Of a DNA stretch of 64,000 nucleotides, positions 57,796 to 64,000 are shown in pieces. The stretch is from Frateuria soli (GTDB lineage: Bacteria > Pseudomonadota > Gammaproteobacteria > Xanthomonadales > Rhodanobacteraceae), in contig NZ_CP088252.1 of NCBI RefSeq assembly GCF_021117385.1, positions 558,001 through 622,000 of the forward strand, in the 5' to 3' direction. The notes under the pieces are model-generated. The model was not told the DNA's origin. It was given only the letters and a program-made list of their open reading frames with translations, and did no database searches. The position numbers and the translations under genes were made by a program. The first letter of the stretch is position 1, and every line of letters starts with the position of its first letter.

Positions 57796-59472
57796 ATGGC
57801 CGACAACGCCATCGCCACCACCGGCGACAGCCCCGCCAACCGCTTCGACCTCAAGCAGCTCGCGCGCAGCCCCGCCTCGCGCCAGTTGCTGCTGCTGGTC
57901 GGCATGGCCGCGGCCGTCGCGCTCGGCGTGGCGGTGGTGCTTTGGTCGCGCGGGCCCAACTGGGGCCTGCTCTATGCCGGCCTGGGCCAGCAGGACGCCG
58001 CCGCGATCACGCAGGCGCTGCAGTCGACCAACACGCCCTACCAGCTCGGCAACGACGGCAGCTCGATCATGGTGCCGGCCTCGGACCTCGCCGCGGTGCG
58101 CCTGCGCCTGGCCGGGCAGGGGCTGCCCCAGGGCACGGCCACCAACACGATGCCGCAGGCCGATTCGCCCTTCGGCATGAGTGACCTGGCCGAGCGCACG
58201 CGCTACCAGCAAATGCTCGAGAACGACCTGGGCAACACCATCGGCAGCCTGCAGGGCGTGCGCGCGGCGCGCGTGCACCTGGCGATGGCCAAGCCCTCGG
58301 CGTTCATCCGCGACAGCCGCGAAGGCAGCGCCTCGGTGCTGGTCACGCTCTATCCCGGCCGCCAGCTCGACGCCAGCCAGGTGGCGGCGATCGTGCACCT
58401 GGTCGCCGCCTCGGTGCCGGATCTGGATGCCAGACAGGTATCGGTGATCGACCAGCAGGGCCAGTTGCTCACCGGCAGCGACCCGGACAGCGCAGCGGCC
58501 GTGGGCGACAGCCGCCTGCGCCTGGCCACCCGGATGGAGAACAGCTACGCGCAGCGCATCGAGGAACTGCTCACCCCGCTGGTCGGCCCGGGCAAGGTCC
58601 ACGCGCAGGTCTCGGTGGACCTGGACTTCAGCGCCACCGAAAAGGCCAGCGAGACCTTCGACCACGAGCATCCGGCGCTGCGCAGCGAGCAGACCAGCAG
58701 CGAGCGTCGCGCCGACGGCAGTGCCGCCGACGGCGGCGTGCCCGGCGCGCTCAGCAACCAGCCCCCGGTGATGGCCGCGCAGCCCAGGGCCGCCAACCCG
58801 GACGCCGGTGGCAAGGCTGCCGCGGCGCCAGCGACCGCAACCGCGCAGACCGGCACCGGAGACAGCTCCTCCAGCGCCACCCGCAACTACGAACTGGGCC
58901 GCACCATCAGCCACACCAGCGATCCGGCCGGCCGGCTGGCGCGCCTGAGCGTGGCGGTGGTGGTCGACAACAAGACCGTCAGCGGACCCAAGGGCGACAC
59001 CAGCGTGCCGTTCACCCCGCAGGAGCTGGACCACCTCACCCAGCTGGCCAGGAACGCGGTCGGCTTCGACCAGGCGCGCGGCGACAGCGTCAGCGTGATC
59101 AACCAGGCCTTCCGCACGGCACCCGCCGCCGACGCGCCCGAGCAGATGCCGCTGTGGCAGCGCCCCGGCGCGCTGGACCTGATCAAGCAGGGCCTGGGCG
59201 TGCTGATCGCGCTGATCGTCGCCTTCGGCCTGCTGCGCCCCCTGCTCAAGGGGCTGTTGCGCGGCGCGCCGCAACAGCAACTGGCGGTGGCCGGTGCCAT
59301 GCCTACGGTTTCCGTGCGGATTGCCGATGACGATGACGAGGCGGACCGGCTGTCGGGCCCGCAGGTGATCGGCTATGAACAGAAAGTGGGCCTGGCGCGG
59401 CGCATGGTCAGCGACAACCCCAAGCAGGTGGCGCAAGTGGTCAGGAACTGGGTCGGCGAGGATGGCGGCTGA
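57796..59472 (+). CDS. fliF: Flagellar MS-ring protein FliF
   Basis: This is a 558-residue inner-membrane protein with helices near 36-53 and 458-478. NWGLLYAGLGQQDAAAITQA, then GLPQGTATNTMPQADSPFGM and RTRYQQMLENDLGNTIGSLQ form the first ring-building motif; SVSVINQAF-type sequence precedes the second helix. The C-terminus (GLARRMVSDNPKQVAQVVRN, then WVGEDGG) is the FliG-binding tail. It builds the MS ring. Confidence 0.96.
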   Translation: MADNAIATTGDSPANRFDLKQLARSPASRQLLLLVGMAAAVALGVAVVLWSRGPNWGLLYAGLGQQDAAAITQALQSTNTPYQLGNDGSSIMVPASDLAAVRLRLAGQGLPQGTATNTMPQADSPFGMSDLAERTRYQQMLENDLGNTIGSLQGVRAARVHLAMAKPSAFIRDSREGSASVLVTLYPGRQLDASQVAAIVHLVAASVPDLDARQVSVIDQQGQLLTGSDPDSAAAVGDSRLRLATRMENSYAQRIEELLTPLVGPGKVHAQVSVDLDFSATEKASETFDHEHPALRSEQTSSERRADGSAADGGVPGALSNQPPVMAAQPRAANPDAGGKAAAAPATATAQTGTGDSSSSATRNYELGRTISHTSDPAGRLARLSVAVVVDNKTVSGPKGDTSVPFTPQELDHLTQLARNAVGFDQARGDSVSVINQAFRTAPAADAPEQMPLWQRPGALDLIKQGLGVLIALIVAFGLLRPLLKGLLRGAPQQQLAVAGAMPTVSVRIADDDDEADRLSGPQVIGYEQKVGLARRMVSDNPKQVAQVVRNWVGEDGG

Positions 59473-59478
59473 GCGTCG

Positions 59479-60483
59479 ATGAAACAGGAACCCCAAATCA
59501 ACGGCGCCCAGCGCGCCGCGATCCTGCTGCTCACCCTGGGCGAGCAGGACGCCGCCGAAGTGCTCAAGCACCTGTCCGCGCGCGACGTGCAGGCGGTCGG
59601 CCAGGCCATGGCCAGCCTCACCTCGGTCTCGCGCGAGCAGGTCGACAAGGTGCTCACCCGCCTGCATGACGACATGGGCCAGCAGACCGCGCTCGGCGTC
59701 GGCACCGAGGACTACATCCGCAAGATCCTCACCAACGCGCTGGGCGAGAGCAAGGCCGGCAGCCTGATCGACCGCATCCTGCTGGGCCGCTCCAGCAAGG
59801 GACTGGAGTCGCTCAAGTGGATGGAGGGCCGCGCCATCGCCGAGATGGTCGGCCAGGAGCACCCGCAGATCATCGCGCTGGTGCTGGCCCACCTCGAACA
59901 CGACCAGGCGGCCGAAGTGCTCGGCTACCTGCCGGCGCGCACGCGCTCGGACGCGATCATGCGCATCGCCACGCTCGACGGCGTGCAGCCGCACGCGCTC
60001 AATGAGCTGGACGAGATCATGGAGCGCCAGTTCTCCGGCAACACCAACAAGCTGAAGTCCGCCAGCGTCGGCGGGCTCAAGGCCGCGGCCAACATCCTCA
60101 ACGCGATGGAGACCAGTCGCGAGGCCGAGCTGATGGCCTCCATCCGCAGCCACGATCCGGGCCTGGGCAGCAAGATCGAAGACCTGATGTTCGTCTTCGA
60201 CGACCTGGTGGAGCTCGATGACCGATCGATGCAGGCGCTGTTGCGCGAAGTGCCCTCGCCGCGCCTGATCGTGGCGCTCAAGGGCGCCGAGCCGTCGATC
60301 CGCGAAAAGATGTTCGCCAACATGTCCAAGCGCGCCGCCGACATGCTGCGCGACGACCTGGAAGTGGCCGGCCCCGTGCGCGTGTCCGAAGTGGACGCGG
60401 CGCAGAAGGAAATCCTCGGCATCGCGCGCCGCCTGGCCGATGCCGGCCAGATCACCCTCGGCAGCTCGGATGACCTGGTCTGA
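59479..60483 (+). CDS. fliG: Flagellar motor switch protein FliG
   Basis: This is a 334-residue switch protein. NGAQRAAILLLTLGEQDAAE opens the FliF-binding domain, MEGRAIAEMVGQEHPQIIAL is the middle domain with EHPQ, and the C-terminal torque domain has FVFDDLVELDDRSMQALLRE with the charged torque helix following. It transmits torque and switching. It starts 6 bases after fliF. Confidence 0.97.
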   Translation: MKQEPQINGAQRAAILLLTLGEQDAAEVLKHLSARDVQAVGQAMASLTSVSREQVDKVLTRLHDDMGQQTALGVGTEDYIRKILTNALGESKAGSLIDRILLGRSSKGLESLKWMEGRAIAEMVGQEHPQIIALVLAHLEHDQAAEVLGYLPARTRSDAIMRIATLDGVQPHALNELDEIMERQFSGNTNKLKSASVGGLKAAANILNAMETSREAELMASIRSHDPGLGSKIEDLMFVFDDLVELDDRSMQALLREVPSPRLIVALKGAEPSIREKMFANMSKRAADMLRDDLEVAGPVRVSEVDAAQKEILGIARRLADAGQITLGSSDDLV

Positions 60484-61097
60484 TGAGTGCCGTCCTCAAC
60501 CGCGACGCGGTGGCCGGCTACCAGCGCTGGGAGCCGCCGCAGGTCGGTGGCGCGCCGGCACCGGCGCCCGCCGAGCCGGCGAACCACCCGACCGTCAGCG
60601 ACCTGGAGGCGCTCGAGCGCCAGGCGCGTCAGGAAGGCCATGCTGCCGGCCTGGCCCAGGGCCTGGCCGAAGCGCGCGCGCAGGGGCGCGAGCGCGTGGC
60701 GCGGCTGGAGTCGATCTGTGAACAGGCCGCGCGGCCGCTCGCCTCGCTCGATGCCGCGGTAGAGCAGGAGCTGGCGCAACTGGCGATGCTGGTCGCCCGC
60801 CGGGTGATCGCGCAGGAACTGGCCACCCACCCCGAACTGATCATGCAGGCCGTGCGCCAGGCCGCTGCCGCGCTGCCTGCCGCCACCCGCGAACTGCGCG
60901 TGCGCCTGCACCCGGACGATCTGGCACTGATGCGTGAGCTGGATGCAGCCGAGCCGAACTGGCAGCTCGTTGCCGATCCGGCGCTCGACCGCGGCGATTG
61001 CCTGCTCGAGAACGAGCGCTCCCGGCTGGATGCGCGTGTCGAAACGCGCCTGGCCGTCATGATCGACGCCGTGCTCGGCGATGAGCCCCGGAGATGA
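60483..61097 (+). CDS. fliH: Flagellar export ATPase regulator FliH
   Basis: This is a 204-residue protein. A GxxxG-like heptad region ([20 protein letters not shown]) is followed by the conserved C-terminus ([20 protein letters not shown], then [12 protein letters not shown] and [20 protein letters not shown]). FliH holds FliI and docks it at the export gate. Its ATG overlaps the fliG stop. Its own stop overlaps the ATG of a relay ORF that runs through a repeat to fliI. Confidence 0.93.
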   Translation: MSAVLNRDAVAGYQRWEPPQVGGAPAPAPAEPANHPTVSDLEALERQARQEGHAAGLAQGLAEARAQGRERVARLESICEQAARPLASLDAAVEQELAQLAMLVARRVIAQELATHPELIMQAVRQAAAALPAATRELRVRLHPDDLALMRELDAAEPNWQLVADPALDRGDCLLENERSRLDARVETRLAVMIDAVLGDEPRR

Positions 61098-61222
61098 GTC
61101 CGCTTCGCGCGGCCGGCCGGCGGCTGCATTTCGCAGGAGCCCACTTGTGGGCGATGCTCCTGGCCCAGGCCAGCGAAGGGCATCGCCCACAAGCGGGCTC
61201 CTGCGAAGGGCGGGCGGCATGA
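61094..61222 (+). other. Relay ORF linking fliH stop to fliI start
   Basis: This frame has 42 codons. Its ATG overlaps the fliH TGA (ATGA, 61094-61097) and its TGA overlaps the fliI ATG (ATGA, 61219-61222). About 24 codons are read from a family A palindromic repeat. A separate in-frame ATG at 61081 could also make FliI with a 46-residue repeat-encoded extension. The exact two-sided overlap suggests the leader keeps fliH and fliI translationally coupled; a useful peptide is unlikely. Confidence 0.5.
61133..61204. repeat. Palindromic repeat, family A, copy 6
   Basis: Arms GCAGGAGCCCACTTGTGGGC and GCCCACAAGCGGGCTCCTGC are inverses with one mismatch; the outer GTAG is changed to GCAG. It is embedded between fliH and fliI. 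Confidence 0.93.
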
Positions 61223-62556
61223 ACCACTGGACCGAGCAACTGGCCCGCCGCCGCCTGCGCGCGCAGGCCGCCCACACGCTGACCGTCGAAGGCCGGCTGC
61301 GGCGCGTGGTCGGCCTCACGCTGGAAGCGGAAGGTTGCGAAGCCGCGCTCGGCGCGCGCTGCCTGGTCGATACCGCCGACGGCAGCCAGCTCGACACCGA
61401 GGTCGTCGGGTTCGCCGACGAGCGCCTGCTGCTGATGCCCGTGGGCGAGATGCACGGCGTGTTGCCGAACGCCCGCGTGCGCCCGCTCGCCAGCGCCGGC
61501 GGGTTGCCGGTCGGCGCCGGCCTGCTCGGCCGCGTGATCGGCGCCGACGGCGTGCCGCTCGATGGCCAAGGGCCGCTGGAAACCGGCGAACACGCCGCGC
61601 TCAAGGCCGAACCGATCAACCCGATGGCGCGCAAACCCATCGACACCCCGCTGGACACCGGCGTGCGCGCGATCAACGCGCTGCTCACCGTTGGCCGCGG
61701 GCAACGCCTGGGCCTGTTCGCCGGTTCCGGCGTGGGCAAGTCCACGCTGCTCGGCATGATGACCCGGTACACCGACGCCGACGTGGTGGTGGTGGGCCTG
61801 ATCGGCGAACGCGGCCGCGAAGTGAAGGAGTTCGTCGAGCACACGCTGGGCGTGGAAGGCCGTCGCCGCGCGGTGATCGTCGCCGCCCCGGCCGACGCGC
61901 CGCCGCTCAAGCGCCTGCGCGGTGCGCAGTACGCCACCGCCATCGCCGAATGGTTCCGCGACCGCGGCCAGCGCGTACTGCTGCTGATGGATTCGCTCAC
62001 CCGGTACGCCCAGGCCCAGCGCGAGATCGCGCTGGCGATCGGCGAGCCGCCGGCCACCAAGGGCTACCCGCCGTCCGTGTTCGCCATGCTGCCCGCGCTG
62101 GTCGAGCGCGCCGGCAACGACGCCGAAGGGCGCGGCTCGATCACCGCGTTCTATACCGTGCTGACCGAGGGCGACGACTACCGCCACGATCCGATCGCCG
62201 ACGCCGCGCGCGCGATCCTGGACGGCCACATCGTGCTCTCGCGCGACCTGGCCGAAGCCGGCCACTACCCGGCCATCGACATCGAGGCCTCGATCAGCCG
62301 CGTGATGCCGGCGGTCACCGCGCGCGAACACCAGCGCGCCGCCCAGCGCTTCCGCCAGGTCTATTCGGCCTACCGCCAGCAGCGCGACCTGATCGCGGTG
62401 GGCGCCTACCAGAAGGGCTCGGACCCGCAGGTCGACCAGGCCATCGTGATGTGGCCGCGCCTGCGCGCGTTCCTGCAGCAGGAAGTGGACGAACCGATGA
62501 ACCTAACCGACGGCATCGCCGCGCTGAATGCCCTCGCCGCCGAGGCCACGCAGTGA
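61219..62556 (+). CDS. fliI: Flagellar export ATPase FliI
   Basis: This is a 445-residue F1-beta-like ATPase. Walker [10 protein letters not shown] is at 168-176, [20 protein letters not shown] and [20 protein letters not shown] (Walker B) follow, and the C-terminal [11 protein letters not shown] ends the protein. It energises and orders export of rod, hook and filament proteins. ATG 61219 gives the normal length (E. coli 457). The upstream frame is open through a palindromic repeat back to 61081. The fliI stop overlaps the fliJ start (GTGA). Confidence 0.95.
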   Translation: MNHWTEQLARRRLRAQAAHTLTVEGRLRRVVGLTLEAEGCEAALGARCLVDTADGSQLDTEVVGFADERLLLMPVGEMHGVLPNARVRPLASAGGLPVGAGLLGRVIGADGVPLDGQGPLETGEHAALKAEPINPMARKPIDTPLDTGVRAINALLTVGRGQRLGLFAGSGVGKSTLLGMMTRYTDADVVVVGLIGERGREVKEFVEHTLGVEGRRRAVIVAAPADAPPLKRLRGAQYATAIAEWFRDRGQRVLLLMDSLTRYAQAQREIALAIGEPPATKGYPPSVFAMLPALVERAGNDAEGRGSITAFYTVLTEGDDYRHDPIADAARAILDGHIVLSRDLAEAGHYPAIDIEASISRVMPAVTAREHQRAAQRFRQVYSAYRQQRDLIAVGAYQKGSDPQVDQAIVMWPRLRAFLQQEVDEPMNLTDGIAALNALAAEATQ

Positions 62557-62984
62557 GCAAGCGCGCCGACCGCCTGCAGCCGGCCGCCGACCAGGCCAGG
62601 GAGCGCAGCGAGGACGCCGTGCTCAAGCTCGCCGAGCAGCAGCAGCGGATGGCCAAGGCCGAGCGCCAGCTCATGGAGTTGCGCGGTTACCGGCAGGAGT
62701 ATGCCAATCCGGCTGGCGTCGGTGGTTTGACGGCCACCGCGCTGATGAACCGCCAGCAATTCGTCGCCCGCATCGACCGCGCGATCGAGCAGCAGGCGGC
62801 CGAGATCGAACGCCTGCGCCGGCTGCTCGACCAGGCGCGCGGCCATTGGCGCGACGCGCACGCCCGCGAGGCCGCGCTGGACAACGTGATCGACCGCTAC
62901 CGCGAGCAGGACCGCAAGGCCGAGGAGCGCCGCGATCAGAACGATATCGACGAGCGCATGCAGTATCGCCGCCCGTCGCGTTAG
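62553..62984 (+). CDS. fliJ: Flagellar export chaperone-escort protein FliJ
   Basis: This is a 143-residue coiled-coil protein starting with GTG inside the fliI stop. [20 protein letters not shown], then GYRQEYANP and [20 protein letters not shown] are the FliJ pattern. FliJ sits at the centre of the FliI hexamer like the gamma subunit of F1 and couples export to the gate. Confidence 0.92.
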   Translation: MSKRADRLQPAADQARERSEDAVLKLAEQQQRMAKAERQLMELRGYRQEYANPAGVGGLTATALMNRQQFVARIDRAIEQQAAEIERLRRLLDQARGHWRDAHAREAALDNVIDRYREQDRKAEERRDQNDIDERMQYRRPSR

Positions 62985-63050
62985 ACCTTGGCGCGAAGCT
63001 TGCTGGCTGCTGGCGACGCACGCTGTCTGAAGCCTTGAGAGGAAGTGCCC

Positions 63051-64000
63051 GTGAGCGCGACCACCGCCGCCGTGAACCCCGTCCAGCCGACCCCGCCGCC
63101 GGCGCGGCCCGCCGCCGAGCCCGCTTCGGGCGCGGACGAAGGCCGCTTCGACCGCCACCTGGATGCCGCCCGCCAGCGACACGGGCAGGCGCAGGACACG
63201 CCGGCGCAGGACGATGGCAAGCACGCGGCACCGGCTGCCAGGGATCCCGCGAAAACCGAAGCCAGCCCGCCCGCGCCGACCGAAGCATCCGCGAAGGACG
63301 AGGGCGACGCGGATGCCGCCGCGCTGGCCGCGGCCATGCTCGCGCTGATCGGCCAGGCCGCACCGGCCAAGCCGCTGGCCGCGGCCGGCATGGTGGCCCA
63401 TGCGGCGAACAAGTCCGTGGTCGCCGGCACTGGCGCCGGGACACCGGCCGCGATGGTGTTGCTCGCCAACACGGCCGCCACTGTGGCGGCGGCCAGGCCC
63501 GCGATCGCCGTCGACGCCCGCGCGCTGGGGCCGATGATCGCCAGGCCGGCCGAGCAGAAGGACGCGCCGATCGACCTTGCGCAGCTGGGCAGCCTGTCCG
63601 CCAACCCGATGCCGGCCCCCGGGGCCGCCACGACCATCGCCCCGGCGCACGCCCTCAGTGTCGCCAGTCCCGCCGGCACGCCCGCGTTCGCGCAGGAGCT
63701 CGGCCAGCAGGTGGTCTGGCTGGGCCAGCAGGACGTCAAGCAGGCGCGCATCCGGCTGCATCCGGAGGACCTGGGAGCGGTCGACGTGAAGGTCAGCATG
63801 AATCACGACCGCGTCGACGTGAGCTTCGCCGTGCAGCATCCGTCGGCCGTGCACGTCGTGCAGCAGACCCTGCCGCAGCTCGATGCCCTGCTGGCGCAGC
63901 ATGGCCTGGCGCTGGGCCAGGCGGACGTGGGGCAGCGCCAGCAGCAGGGCGAGGGTGGGCGCACTGGCGAGCCCGGGGCGATCGGCGAGGTCGAGGCCGA
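63051..64000 (+). CDS. fliK: Hook-length control protein FliK, 5' part
   Basis: The frame starts at a GTG (63051) with AGAGGAAG upstream and runs past the window end; about 316 residues are visible. A long Ala/Pro-rich, low-complexity region makes up the first 200, as usual for the FliK ruler part. The flagellar hook-length (Flg_hook) domain then begins: FAQELGQQVVWLGQQDVKQA, then ARIRLHPEDLGAVDVKVSM and VVQQTLPQLDALLAQHGLAL. FliK measures hook length and switches FlhB export specificity. It follows fliJ by 66 bases. Confidence 0.9.
   Translation, partial: MSATTAAVNPVQPTPPPARPAAEPASGADEGRFDRHLDAARQRHGQAQDTPAQDDGKHAAPAARDPAKTEASPPAPTEASAKDEGDADAAALAAAMLALIGQAAPAKPLAAAGMVAHAANKSVVAGTGAGTPAAMVLLANTAATVAAARPAIAVDARALGPMIARPAEQKDAPIDLAQLGSLSANPMPAPGAATTIAPAHALSVASPAGTPAFAQELGQQVVWLGQQDVKQARIRLHPEDLGAVDVKVSMNHDRVDVSFAVQHPSAVHVVQQTLPQLDALLAQHGLALGQADVGQRQQQGEGGRTGEPGAIGEVEA

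Overview
The window is a 64 kb piece of a high-GC gammaproteobacterial chromosome. The imuA-imuB-dnaE2 cassette with its own lexA, the layout of the flagellar genes, FleQ with sigma-54 and sigma-28 promoters, and abundant short palindromic repeats of the GTAGGAG...CTCCTAC type all point to the Xanthomonadales, most likely Rhodanobacteraceae (Dyella, Luteibacter, Rhodanobacter, Frateuria or a relative). The genus is an inference from gene content only.

Left part (1-12.8 kb): the 3' end of a bifunctional penicillin-binding protein, a TPR lipoprotein, a MAPEG protein, a YoaA/DinG-type helicase, a VOC protein, a decayed AraC regulator, an XRE regulator with an alpha/beta hydrolase and an NTF2-like protein, a DHA2-type MFS exporter, tsaB, a divergent lysR/yeiH-type pair and a UdgX-type uracil-DNA-binding protein.

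DNA-damage region (13.3-19.5 kb, minus strand): lexA, imuA, imuB and dnaE2 form a mutagenic translesion-synthesis cassette. A perfect 14-bp LexA palindrome lies 2 nt before the lexA start codon, so the transcript is probably leaderless. A large one-component/two-component hybrid sensor kinase diverges from it (19.6-23.2 kb).

Housekeeping region (23.2-34 kb): tRNA-Phe, yggX, mutY, an AsmA-like gene, ftsY, rsmD, coaD, a lipoprotein, a YfhL-type ferredoxin translationally coupled to gamma-glutamyltransferase, and a metallo-beta-lactamase-fold hydrolase coupled to a TMEM43-type membrane protein.

Motility region (34.1-64 kb): an EAL-HDOD protein, flgN, flgM, flgA, a soluble chemoreceptor, cheV, flgBCDEFGHIJKL, fliC, fliD, fliS, fliT, a PilZ-like gene, fleQ and fliEFGHIJK (fliK cut by the window end). 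Readable GG-N10-GC sigma-54 sites precede flgB, fliE and the chemoreceptor-flgA pair; sigma-28 (FliA) sites precede flgM, cheV, fliC and possibly the chemoreceptor. This fits the class II/III/IV hierarchy under FleQ.

The most unusual feature is how repeats sit in tightly packed operons. At three junctions (imuB|dnaE2, flgH|flgI, fliH|fliI) a palindromic repeat lies exactly where a stop/start overlap is expected. Each time an open frame runs through the repeat from the upstream stop codon to the downstream start codon, as if translational coupling had been kept through a repeat-encoded leader. This is the main candidate for something undescribed here.
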